Positions 25,310 to 33,276 of a stretch of DNA of 64,000 bases are shown piece by piece; position 1 is the stretch's first letter; each line of letters opens with the position of its first letter. The DNA is taken from positions 1 to 64,000 of the forward strand of contig CAWUIQ010000007.1 of the NCBI GenBank assembly GCA_963922565.1, in the 5' to 3' direction. The DNA comes from JBCBKL01 sp963922565. GTDB lineage: Bacteria > Pseudomonadota > Alphaproteobacteria > Rhodobacterales > Rhodobacteraceae. The position numbers and the translations under genes were made by a program. Below the pieces are notes generated by a model. That model was not told the origin of the DNA. It was given only the letters and a program-made list of their open reading frames with translations, and made no database searches.

Positions 25310-26188
25310 TTAGCCGAGTTTGTTTATTGGAACCTTCAGCGTCATGTTCCCGGCTTCATCGCGGGGCACTTCGCCCGCGCGCATGTTGACCTGCAAAGAT
25401 GGAATAATCAGGCTGGGCACTTTCAGGTTCTTGTCCCGCTCTGTCCGCATCTTGATGAATTCGTCGCGCGTGACACCACCCCCGACATGGATGTTGTTCG
25501 CCTTTTCCTCGGCAACAGTGGTTTCCCAAGCAATGGCTCGCCCACCGGGTCCATAGTCATGACAGATGAAAAGACGGGTGTCGTCCGGAAGGCTCAGTAC
25601 GCGCTGAATCGAGTCATAGAGCTCTCCGGCATCGCCACCGGGAAAATCCGCCCGAGCCGATCCGCCATCGGGCATGAACAATGTGTCGCCAACAAAAGCC
25701 GCATCGCCCATCACATGCACCATGCAGGCCGGGGTGTGGCCCGGTGTGTGGATGGCGAAACAGGTCATCGAGCCGACCGAATATTCGTCGCCGTCGACGA
25801 ATAAGGCATCGAATTGCGACCCATCACGCTGGAAATCTGTTCCTTCGTTGAAGACCTTTCCGAACGTGTCCTGGACCACCGTGATCTTCTCGCCGATGCC
25901 GACTTTCCCGCCCAGCTTTTCCTGAATGTAGGGTGCCGCTGAAAGGTGATCCGCATGAACATGCGTCTCAATGATCCATTCGAGTTTGAGATCATGCTTC
26001 TTGATGAAGCTGATCATCTGGTCAGCCCCTTCAAAGTCCAAAGCGCCAGCAGCATAGTCAATGTCCATGACCGGATCGACGATGGCGCAGGCGGGGCCGT
26101 CAGGCTCCTGCACGACGTATGAGATGGTGTTCGACCGCTCATCAAAGAACGGTGTTACGGTCGGGTGCTGAGACATATTCGGTTTCAT
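25310..26188 (-). CDS. MBL-fold hydrolase, persulfide dioxygenase-like (Blh/ETHE1 type)
   Basis: A 292-residue metallo-beta-lactamase-fold protein with the THVHADHLSAA motif, the HTPGHTPACMVH segment, VGDTLFMPDGGSARADFPGGD and CHDYGPGGR. The single-iron ETHE1/Blh persulfide dioxygenases have this combination. It would oxidise glutathione persulfide in the cytoplasm and help with sulfide detoxification. No sulfide regulator (BigR) lies next to it. The start at 26188 or at the in-frame ATG 26176 cannot be decided; neither has a clear ribosome-binding site. Confidence 0.86.
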   Translation of the reverse strand: MKPNMSQHPTVTPFFDERSNTISYVVQEPDGPACAIVDPVMDIDYAAGALDFEGADQMISFIKKHDLKLEWIIETHVHADHLSAAPYIQEKLGGKVGIGEKITVVQDTFGKVFNEGTDFQRDGSQFDALFVDGDEYSVGSMTCFAIHTPGHTPACMVHVMGDAAFVGDTLFMPDGGSARADFPGGDAGELYDSIQRVLSLPDDTRLFICHDYGPGGRAIAWETTVAEEKANNIHVGGGVTRDEFIKMRTERDKNLKVPSLIIPSLQVNMRAGEVPRDEAGNMTLKVPINKLG

Positions 26189-26289
26189 GAATTTAAACTA
26201 GTCTCTCTGGCGCTGATTGTCAGCCGACATATACCAATTTGCCGCATAACTGGCAGCTAAATTTCGGATGGATGTCACCGATCAGCAAA

Positions 26290-26310
26290 GATTGCCTGAT
26301 GGCAGCAATC
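26290..26310 (-). terminator. Weak hairpin terminator after glpK
   Basis: GATTGC (26290-26295) and GCAATC (26305-26310) form a 6-bp stem; on the minus strand it is followed by TTTGC. It lies 11-31 bases after the glpK stop. The short U-run makes it a weak candidate. Otherwise the 26189-26320 spacer shows nothing else. Confidence 0.45.
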
Positions 26311-26320
26311 TGCTGTTTTC

Positions 26321-27811
26321 CTATGTTGCAACCGCAGGCGGAACCAGAAGCGTCGCCTCGACAGATTTTTGCCAACGGTGGTACATGGCGCCACGCAGAT
26401 CCTGTGCGAAGTCGGGTTCAAAACGCCGATCCCGGGCCCAGATTTCCGCAAACCCGGCCTGATCCGGATAGAGACCCGCCTTCATCCCGGCGAGCCATGC
26501 CGCACCCAATGCGGTCGTTTCGACCCCGGCGGGCCGGTCAACTGAGGCGCCAAGAATGTCAGCCAGAAACTGCATGGCCCAATCGTTTGCCGCAAGGCCG
26601 CCGTCAACGCGCAGAACCGCATCGTCGGCACCCGGCCAATCGGCATGCATGGCGTCGAGCAGGTCGCGTGTCTGGAAGCCAACGCTTTCCAGCGCTGCGC
26701 GGGCCATGTCGGCACGGGTTGTATCGCGGGTCAGTCCATAGACGGCACCGCGGCATTCCGAGTTCCAATAAGGTGCGCCAAGTCCCGTAAAGGCCGGTAC
26801 GACGATCAACTCGCCTCGACCCTCAGGTGCAAGCGCTTCGGTGTCCGCTGCTGTATCGATAATGCCAAGCCCGTCGCGCAGCCATTGCACGACCGCGCCT
26901 GCAACAAAAATCGACCCTTCGAGGGCGTATGTGCGTTTGCCATCAAGCTGATAGGCGATGGTCGTCAGCAGCCGGTTCTTCGACATCACCGCCTCGTCGC
27001 CTGTGTTGAGCAATGCAAAACATCCCGTGCCATAGGTCGATTTCAGCATTCCGGGTTCGAAACAGGCCTGCCCGATCGTTGCGGCCTGTTGGTCGCCGGC
27101 GACGCCGAGGATCGGGATGGACCCGCCGACCAGATCCGTTTGCCCAAAGTCGGATGCGCAGTCGCGTACTTCGGGCAGCATGGCCGTCGGGATGTCGAGA
27201 AGGGCACACATCTCTTCGCTCCAGACGCCTTTTCGAATGTCAAAAAGCATCGTCCGCGCAGCGTTGGTTGCGTCGGTGACGTGGGATTTGCGACCGGTCA
27301 GGTGCCAGATAAGGAAACTGTCAACGGTACCAAAAAGCAGCTTTCCCTCGGCCGCACGCGCACGCGAACCAGGATTTTGGTCGAGGATCCATTTTACCTT
27401 GGTGCCGCTAAAGTAGGGATCGGCCAAGAGACCGGTGATTTCTGTTATCAGCGCTTCCTTGCCGTCGGCCTTCAGCTTTGCACAGAAGTCTGACGTGCGA
27501 CGATCCTGCCAGACGATTGCGTTGCGCAGCGGCTCCCCGGTTTCACTGTCCCATACCACAGTTGTCTCGCGCTGGTTGGTAATGCCGATGGCCGCAATCT
27601 GGCTTGCATCGATCCCCGCCTTGGCAACCACCTCCCGGCAAGTGCTTTCGACCGTTGCCCAGATTTCCTTCGGATCATGTTCGACCCATCCAGAGGCCGG
27701 AAAGTGCTGGGCGAATTCCTGTTGGGCCGTCGCAATCGGCTGCATCTGTCCGTCGAAGACAATCGCACGTGTGGATGTGGTGCCCTGATCGATAGCAAGG
27801 ATATGGGTCAT
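26321..27811 (-). CDS. glpK: Glycerol kinase
   Basis: GlpK phosphorylates glycerol to sn-glycerol 3-phosphate. The 496-residue protein begins ILAIDQGTTSTRAIVFD and has WVEHDP, TNQRETTVVWD, WQDRRT, GVAGDQQAATIGQ, STYGTGCF, GLGAPYWN and the VDGGLAANDW nucleotide-binding motif, all characteristic of GlpK; length is normal. It has its own GGGAGGA site. It lies 95 bases after idi on the same strand, so some read-through from the bchG operon is possible. No other glp genes are nearby. Confidence 0.96.
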   Translation of the reverse strand: MTHILAIDQGTTSTRAIVFDGQMQPIATAQQEFAQHFPASGWVEHDPKEIWATVESTCREVVAKAGIDASQIAAIGITNQRETTVVWDSETGEPLRNAIVWQDRRTSDFCAKLKADGKEALITEITGLLADPYFSGTKVKWILDQNPGSRARAAEGKLLFGTVDSFLIWHLTGRKSHVTDATNAARTMLFDIRKGVWSEEMCALLDIPTAMLPEVRDCASDFGQTDLVGGSIPILGVAGDQQAATIGQACFEPGMLKSTYGTGCFALLNTGDEAVMSKNRLLTTIAYQLDGKRTYALEGSIFVAGAVVQWLRDGLGIIDTAADTEALAPEGRGELIVVPAFTGLGAPYWNSECRGAVYGLTRDTTRADMARAALESVGFQTRDLLDAMHADWPGADDAVLRVDGGLAANDWAMQFLADILGASVDRPAGVETTALGAAWLAGMKAGLYPDQAGFAEIWARDRRFEPDFAQDLRGAMYHRWQKSVEATLLVPPAVAT

Positions 27812-27906
27812 CGGTGTCCTCCCTTAATCGGTCGGACAAAAGCAGGCCCGCATGACGGGTTCAAGTCAGCAGATGCCTGATTTAGCGGATTGGGGTCGTC
27901 TGACGG

Positions 27907-28446
27907 TCAGACCCGCGCCGCATGGATCAGATCCGGGCCGAATATCGTATCGGCATGCTCGGCCAGGTAAATCCGCAGCCACGGCGTATATCGTTCGGGG
28001 CGCCGCGCGACAGTTGCGATCAGATCGTGGTAATCGATCCACTCGGTGTCCATCACCTCATCGGGGTTGGGCGCCACTGCCAAACGTCCCGTGACACGCG
28101 CCAGAAAGACATCGACGACCTCGTGTTCTATCAGGCCGTTGCCGACATCTGCGCGGTATTCAAGATGATGCCGATGTTCGGGGGCGAGGCCCCTGATACC
28201 AAGCTCTTCCTTCAGGCGCCGAACTGCACAGGCCGCTGGCGTTTCGTCCCAAAGCGGGTGGGTACAGCAGGTGTTCGTCCATAGCCCGGGCGTATGATAC
28301 TTGCCCATGGCGCGCTGCTGCATCAACACCTCGGTGCCGCGGATCACAAAGACCGACACCGCCTTGTGCCGCAGTCCTTTCTGATGGGCCTCAAGCTTTT
28401 CAACAGGGGTCAGGGAACCGTTTACCCAGGCCGGGATCATCATCAT
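27907..28446 (-). CDS. idi: Isopentenyl-diphosphate delta-isomerase, type I
   Basis: The enzyme interconverts isopentenyl and dimethylallyl diphosphate and feeds carotenoid and phytol synthesis. The 179-residue protein has the catalytic Cys in TNTCCTHP and the Nudix-like metal and Glu motif (RRLKEELGI, then LEYRADVGNGLIEHEVVDVF). The start is the first of three consecutive ATG codons at 28446, overlapping the bchP stop (ATGA); longer upstream frames run through bchP and are rejected. A type I idi in the bchG-bchP operon is typical of Rhodobacterales photosynthesis clusters. Confidence 0.93.
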   Translation of the reverse strand: MMMIPAWVNGSLTPVEKLEAHQKGLRHKAVSVFVIRGTEVLMQQRAMGKYHTPGLWTNTCCTHPLWDETPAACAVRRLKEELGIRGLAPEHRHHLEYRADVGNGLIEHEVVDVFLARVTGRLAVAPNPDEVMDTEWIDYHDLIATVARRPERYTPWLRIYLAEHADTIFGPDLIHAARV

Positions 28447-29618
28447 ACGTGCTCCGCTCCGACCATGCCGGTGAGATGCGCGATGTTCTTGAGGCCGATC
28501 TTCAGGTGAGCCATCGGGCGAGCCTTGACCAGTTTCTTGTTCATGTACGCTTCGAAGGTCAGACGTTGAACGTCGATATCGTGACACAGAGAGACAAAGC
28601 GCTCCCGCCTTTCGTCAGATCGATAATATGCGTTCTGCATCGAAGCGAGGACCCGAAACACCGTTTTGTGTTCGCGCATGAAAAGCCTGCGCGCCAGTCT
28701 GAGGTCCCTAACACGACCGGATGCGAGTGTCGCGGCACAGGCTGTCGCAGCTACGCGGCCTCCGACCATGGCATAGTAGATGCCCTCGCCCGATGACGGT
28801 GCAACCACGCCCGCAGCGTCACCTGCCAGCAGAACGTCGTGCCCGTTATCCCAGCGATCAAGTGGCTTGAGCGGGATCGGCGCTCCCTCTTTACGGATGG
28901 TTTCGCATCCCTCCAGCCCTGACGCGCGCCGCAGGGCCGCCGTGGCTTCCTTAAGATTGACCTGAGAGTTTTCAGTGCCCATGCCGACGCTGGTCGTGGA
29001 CCCGTGGGGAAAGACCCAGCCGTAGAAGTCCGGCGAAATCGCACCGTCATACACCACATCGCAGCGGCGCGGATTGAACACGTCGCTTTGCGCAGGCGAT
29101 GCAATGATCTCGTGATACGCAAAGACCAAAGGTATCTTGTCACTGCCAGGGATTTCTGCCCGGCCAACCCGACTGTTGGCGCCGTCCGCGCCGATGATCA
29201 GTTTGCAGGGCAGATCACGTTCTTCGCCGCTTTCCTTGTGCCGGTAAACGACACGAGTGCCATTCTCGCGATCGACGCGGATGAATGTCCCCACGTGATA
29301 GTCTGCACCGGCGGATCTGGCCCGCTCGCGCAGGAACGGGTCAAAGTCCTTTCGGTCGACCATCCCGACAAACCCGTTTTCGATCGGGATGTCCACTTGC
29401 CTACCGGTCGGGGAAATCATCCGCGCTGTGGTGACTTTGGTCAGCAACTGTTCTTCGCCGACATTGAAATCCTGCATCAGCCGGGGCGGGATCGCACCAC
29501 CGCAGGGCTTTATGCGGCCCTCGCGATCAAGAAGCGCGACTTTGTGGCCAGAGCGAACCAGATCCTCGGCTGCGGTAGCTCCTGCGGGTCCTCCGCCGAC
29601 AACGACGACGTCATACAT
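28443..29618 (-). CDS. bchP: Geranylgeranyl diphosphate/geranylgeranyl-bacteriochlorophyll reductase
   Basis: BchP reduces three double bonds of the geranylgeranyl chain to give the phytyl tail of bacteriochlorophyll a. It has the FAD-binding start VVVGGGPAGATAAEDL, GRIKPCGGAIPP and GDAAGVVAPSSGEGIYYAM. Start choice: ATG at 29618 has AGGAG seven bases upstream. An in-frame ATG two codons earlier (29624) overlaps the ORF428 stop as ATGA but stands too close to that site. Length from 29618 is 391 residues, as expected. Confidence 0.95.
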   Translation of the reverse strand: MYDVVVVGGGPAGATAAEDLVRSGHKVALLDREGRIKPCGGAIPPRLMQDFNVGEEQLLTKVTTARMISPTGRQVDIPIENGFVGMVDRKDFDPFLRERARSAGADYHVGTFIRVDRENGTRVVYRHKESGEERDLPCKLIIGADGANSRVGRAEIPGSDKIPLVFAYHEIIASPAQSDVFNPRRCDVVYDGAISPDFYGWVFPHGSTTSVGMGTENSQVNLKEATAALRRASGLEGCETIRKEGAPIPLKPLDRWDNGHDVLLAGDAAGVVAPSSGEGIYYAMVGGRVAATACAATLASGRVRDLRLARRLFMREHKTVFRVLASMQNAYYRSDERRERFVSLCHDIDVQRLTFEAYMNKKLVKARPMAHLKIGLKNIAHLTGMVGAEHV

Positions 29619-29620
29619 GC

Positions 29621-30901
29621 TCATTCTCCTGGAACCAGTGTTGCCGAAGGCGTACGGCCTTCCATGACCCTGTGGGCCAGAAATGCAGCGGTCAGAAACA
29701 GGACCGCCTCGAAACCAAAAACGATGCCAAAAGCGTTTGCGTCGGGCAGGGGGCCGCGCATCAGGTCGACCATGGCCGCGCCCAACAATCCACCCGAGCC
29801 AGCGGCGATGGCTTGTGCCGCTCCCCACAGCCCCATGCGTGTGCCTTCGCGCCGTTCGCGGCCTTGCCCGGCGAGGGCCATCATCGATCCGATCGCGGCG
29901 ACGGCGAAAACACCGTTGAAAAAGCCCAAGCCAACGACGGCAGGCATCAGCGGGGCGCCTTCGCCCACCCGGCCAAGTGCGGCGATCACGACCAGCATGA
30001 ACGCGGATCCGATACAGCCGGCGACAACCCAGGATTTCAGCGATCCAATTGCCAAGCCTGTGACCATAACGCCGACCGCCACCATGCCCATGAAGACGCC
30101 CCCGTTTTGGCCGCCGGAAAGCGCGGTCGACTCCCCAGGTTCAAAGGCAAAAACCAGCCCCGCGTAAGGCTCAAGGATCAGTTCCTGCATGAAGTATGCG
30201 ACCATCGACAGGAACACGAAGAAGGTGAAGTTGCGGGCCTTTCGTTCGGCCCAGATCTCGGCCAGCCCTTCACGGAAAGGCGTCGGATCCGGTTCTGATA
30301 CCACGACCAGGCCGTGCTCCACGCCCCATATCGACACGATGGTCAGCGCAAGGGCGGCACCCGTCACAACCCATACGATGCGGATCAACAGAGCGTGCGA
30401 GTACGGATCAAGCTGGCCGCCGACAATTGTCGCCGTAACGGCGATGCCCGCGATCATCATCAGCCAGGTTATCGTCGCGGCCGCAGCCCGACGCTCCGGT
30501 GCGGTCGCCGTGGCCAGAAGCGCGAGCACCGACGTCCCCGACGCGCCGACGCCCAGACCGATCAGAGCATAGGCGAAAATGGACAGGGCCATGCCTGAAG
30601 CGAAATCACGCTCAAGAACGATAATACCATAAGAAGCAAGCAACGCCCCGGCACCCAAGACGGCCATACCAAGTATGATCCATCGCCCCCGGTTGCCGCC
30701 TTTGTCGCTAAGAAAGCCCCAGTTCGGTCGCGTGATCTGGATCCCGTAGTGAAGCGCCACCAGCAATCCCGGCAGTACGGCTGGCAGCGCGAGTTCGACC
30801 ACCATAAGCCGGTTCAGGGTGGAGGTCGTCAGCACGACGATCGACCCAAGACACATCTGGATCAAGCCCAGCCGCACGATCGAGAGCCACGACAGCGTCA
30901 T
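29621..30901 (-). CDS. PucC/LhaA-family carrier of the bchG operon (ORF428 type)
   Basis: A 426-residue membrane protein of the BCH1/PucC branch of the major facilitator superfamily, with about 12 helices and starting MTLSWLSIVRLGLIQMCLG. Landmarks are VVELALPAVLPGLLVALHY and RPNWGFLSDKGGNRGRWI. Gene order bchG-ORF428-bchP is the same as in Rhodobacter. PucC/LhaA relatives deliver or arrange bacteriochlorophyll during assembly of antenna complexes; a role in handing pigment from BchG to apoproteins is inferred. The ATG overlaps the bchG stop (ATGA), so the longer upstream frame is rejected. Confidence 0.92.
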   Translation of the reverse strand: MTLSWLSIVRLGLIQMCLGSIVVLTTSTLNRLMVVELALPAVLPGLLVALHYGIQITRPNWGFLSDKGGNRGRWIILGMAVLGAGALLASYGIIVLERDFASGMALSIFAYALIGLGVGASGTSVLALLATATAPERRAAAATITWLMMIAGIAVTATIVGGQLDPYSHALLIRIVWVVTGAALALTIVSIWGVEHGLVVVSEPDPTPFREGLAEIWAERKARNFTFFVFLSMVAYFMQELILEPYAGLVFAFEPGESTALSGGQNGGVFMGMVAVGVMVTGLAIGSLKSWVVAGCIGSAFMLVVIAALGRVGEGAPLMPAVVGLGFFNGVFAVAAIGSMMALAGQGRERREGTRMGLWGAAQAIAAGSGGLLGAAMVDLMRGPLPDANAFGIVFGFEAVLFLTAAFLAHRVMEGRTPSATLVPGE

Positions 30902-31797
30902 GTCATCCCTCGCAGGGCGAACGCGGCGATCATCATGCCAGCAACGTAGAACAATACGCCGGTTCCATTGTACCAGGGTGCCTTGCTTTTCGGGTCCTTG
31001 AACATCACCGACATGGCCCAGAACTGCAGCACGAGAAGCACCAGAATGCCCATGCCGTGCCAGACCTGCCCCCACGTGACGAGCAGTCCGATGACCAGTA
31101 GTTGCGGCAGGGTCATGACGAGGCATGCGATGCGGGCAGCGCCTTCTGGTCCGAGGGTGACGGGGAGCGAATTGACCCCCATTTGGCGATCACCCTCAAG
31201 CGCCTTGAAATCATTCAGCGTCATGATCCCGTGGGCGCCGATCCCATAGAGAAGGGCGATGGCGATGACTTCGGCTTTCGGGGCACCCGCGCTCAGCACC
31301 GCAGCGCCGGTAATCCACGGGAGCGTTTCATAGCAAAGGCCAACGAGGCCTGGGCCCCACCAGCCAGATCGTTTTAGTCGAACGGGTTCAGCCGAATAGG
31401 CCCATGCGCCGATTACGGCCAGCACGGTCGCGCCGAACCCCCAAGGCCCCAAAGGCCATGCAATTGCCAATGAGAGCGCGGACATGCCCAGTGCAATCCA
31501 CAAACCCCACCGTCCAGGGATACGGCCTGATGGGATCGGCCGTCGCGGTTCGTTGATTGCATCGACGTGGCGATCACACCAATCATTCGCGGCCTGACTC
31601 ATCCCGCAGACCACGGGGCCGGCGAGAATGACGCCCAGCAGCACGAGATGCCACCGTTCCGATGGTGCCGCGCCGGAGGATATCACGCCGCAAAGATACG
31701 CCCACATCGGCGGAAACCAGGTGATCGGCTTGATCAGCTGGAGCGCCGCAGCGGGTTCGGGCAAACGCCGACCGTGTACCGAAGACGATACATCCAT
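30898..31797 (-). CDS. bchG: Bacteriochlorophyll synthase (geranylgeranyl/phytyl transferase)
   Basis: BchG esterifies bacteriochlorophyllide a with geranylgeranyl or phytyl diphosphate in the membrane. The 299-residue UbiA-type prenyltransferase has the Asp-rich motifs NDWCDRHVDAINEP and NDFKALEGD, and the N-terminal LIKPITWFPPMWAYLCG of BchG. The start at 31797 matches the family N-terminus, yet there is no ribosome-binding site and a good -10/-35 lies directly upstream, pointing to a leaderless message. It is the first gene of bchG-ORF428-bchP-idi; a PpsR-type palindrome overlaps its promoter and start. Confidence 0.95.
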   Translation of the reverse strand: MDVSSSVHGRRLPEPAAALQLIKPITWFPPMWAYLCGVISSGAAPSERWHLVLLGVILAGPVVCGMSQAANDWCDRHVDAINEPRRPIPSGRIPGRWGLWIALGMSALSLAIAWPLGPWGFGATVLAVIGAWAYSAEPVRLKRSGWWGPGLVGLCYETLPWITGAAVLSAGAPKAEVIAIALLYGIGAHGIMTLNDFKALEGDRQMGVNSLPVTLGPEGAARIACLVMTLPQLLVIGLLVTWGQVWHGMGILVLLVLQFWAMSVMFKDPKSKAPWYNGTGVLFYVAGMMIAAFALRGMT

Positions 31798-31818
31798 GTG
31801 TCAACTATTACTGACACA
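31797..31818. promoter_or_regulatory. PpsR/CrtJ binding palindrome at the bchG promoter
   Basis: TGTCAACTATTACTGACA (31799-31816) fits TGT-N12-ACA exactly, the known target of the photosynthesis repressor PpsR/CrtJ. It is extended by one base pair on each side to TGTGTCA-N8-TGACACA (31797-31818). It covers the -10 and reaches the first base of the bchG ATG. Binding should block transcription under oxygen or light. Confidence 0.85.
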
Positions 31819-31832
31819 TTGAGTCGAGGCAA
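31805..31832 (-). promoter_or_regulatory. Predicted sigma-70-type promoter of bchG
   Basis: On the minus strand TTGCCT (31832-31827) and TAATAG (31810-31805) are 16 bases apart. The ATG begins 8 bases after the -10, so the transcript should start at or next to the start codon. Prediction only. Confidence 0.5.
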
Positions 31833-31923
31833 GAAATTAGCTGGATGCACCGGATGGCGGGACGTTCTGACGCGGACATCGCCCAAGATGCCCGCGCCGC
31901 TTGGCATTAGCGGATCACGTCAA

Positions 31924-33114
31924 TCACTCGGCGGGCTCGCTCACCGTTTGCGTCCGCCCCTCTTTCTCGGCTTCGTATTTCGTCTGCGCAGTCTCCACCG
32001 CTTTGGCGTGGATCTCAGCCAGTTCAGGCCGCAACTTCTTGGCGCGTACGGCAGCATTCATGGTCGACATGTGCTGACCCTGGAAATGGGGGAAGACTTC
32101 GCGGGCGATCAGGTCGTAGCTGCGCCTTGTTGCGTCAAAATTCGCCCAGTTGTGTGCAAGCATCAGATACGCACCAAATCCGCCATTCGATTGCTTCCAC
32201 AAACGATCGATCTGAGCCCGGCACATATCCGGTGTACCAATCGCGCCAAAGCCGCTGTCGTTGATGAAATCGATCATCTCTTTCGCGTTCTGACCCGGCA
32301 TCGACATCTGCGGGAATGCGGCGATTTCCTGGAAGTAGTTGAACCAGTGTTCGATGCCGTATTCGACATCGCGGCGCGCCTGTTCCTTGGTCTCGGCGAT
32401 ATGGCACAGGCCAACCAGCCGCCATTTCGAACGGTCAACTGTCTGATTGTAGTGTTTCGCCTCTTCCTCGATCACGTCCCAGTGCAGGGCCAGCGCGTCA
32501 AAGCCCGCCGCCGTGGTCGCACCAATAGATATCAACCCGGTCCCGTACCGACCGGCCAGCTTGGCACCAGTTGGCGACGCGACAGCAGCTGTGGCGAGAT
32601 CGAAGTTCGAATAGGGCCGCAGATGCAAGCGCGCATCCTTGAGCGTCCAGCGATCGTTTTCGAAGTTGACTGGTTCGTCTGACCGCAAAAGGCGCGAGAT
32701 GATGTCGAGCCCGTCCGCCAGCAATCCTCGGGTATCTTTTTGCGACAACCCGATCATGGTCGCATCGGTCGGCAGTGATCCGGGCCCAAGACCCAGCATC
32801 GCGCGGCCCCGGGTCAGATGATCAAGTTGCACGATCTTCTCCGCCACCCACAGTGGATTGTGGTAGCTGACCGATACAACACCGGTGCCCAGTTTGATGC
32901 GCCGCGTCCGGGGCGCTGCCGAAGCGATCATGATCTCGGGGCTGGCCGATATTTCGGACCCCGCCGAGTGGTGTTCACCAAACCAAACCTCGTCGTAGTC
33001 ACATCGGTCGAGCCATTGAACCAGCTCGAGATCCTGCTCAAGCGCGAGGGTCGGATTGATCCCCGGCTTGTGAAAAGGGGCCAGAAAAATGCCGAAACGC
33101 ATACGATCAGTCAT
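31924..33114 (-). CDS. LLM-class flavin-dependent monooxygenase (limonene monooxygenase-like)
   Basis: A 396-residue luciferase-like (F420/FMN) oxidoreductase: MRFGIFLAPFH, DEVWFGEHHSAG, GTGVVSVSYHNPLWVAEK and GRAMLGLGPGSLPTDA are typical of bacterial FMN-dependent monooxygenases such as the limonene 1,2-monooxygenase group. The actual substrate is unknown. The ATG follows GGGAGGA. It stands alone between bchG and the thiolase gene, with inverted repeats upstream. The spacer to bchG holds only the bchG control region. Confidence 0.88.
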   Translation of the reverse strand: MTDRMRFGIFLAPFHKPGINPTLALEQDLELVQWLDRCDYDEVWFGEHHSAGSEISASPEIMIASAAPRTRRIKLGTGVVSVSYHNPLWVAEKIVQLDHLTRGRAMLGLGPGSLPTDATMIGLSQKDTRGLLADGLDIISRLLRSDEPVNFENDRWTLKDARLHLRPYSNFDLATAAVASPTGAKLAGRYGTGLISIGATTAAGFDALALHWDVIEEEAKHYNQTVDRSKWRLVGLCHIAETKEQARRDVEYGIEHWFNYFQEIAAFPQMSMPGQNAKEMIDFINDSGFGAIGTPDMCRAQIDRLWKQSNGGFGAYLMLAHNWANFDATRRSYDLIAREVFPHFQGQHMSTMNAAVRAKKLRPELAEIHAKAVETAQTKYEAEKEGRTQTVSEPAE

Positions 33115-33133
33115 TGAATGTCCTCCCTAAGCG

Positions 33134-33152
33134 CATCTGCATCAGGCAGATG
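33134..33152. repeat. Inverted repeat in the LLM gene leader
   Basis: CATCTGC (33134-33140) and GCAGATG (33146-33152) form a perfect 7-bp inverted repeat with a 5-base spacer, about 20 bases upstream of the LLM start codon. It may be an operator or a leader hairpin. Confidence 0.55.
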
Positions 33153-33182
33153 ACGTAAGGGCAGGTTAGCCAGAGCCGTTCA

Positions 33183-33220
33183 GCCGGGCAAAACAATTCC
33201 AGGTTGGAATTCTACCCGGC
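33183..33220. repeat. Nested inverted repeat between LLM and thiolase genes
   Basis: The inner palindrome AATTCCAGGTTGGAATT (33195-33211, arms of 7) is enclosed by GCCGGG (33183-33188) and CCCGGC (33215-33220). No U-run follows on either strand, so an operator is at least as likely as a terminator. Confidence 0.5.
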
Positions 33221-33276
33221 ACAAAGACGCGCGTGATCGTGCCGGTGTTGAGCTATGCGAAGGGCGATGACCGCGC

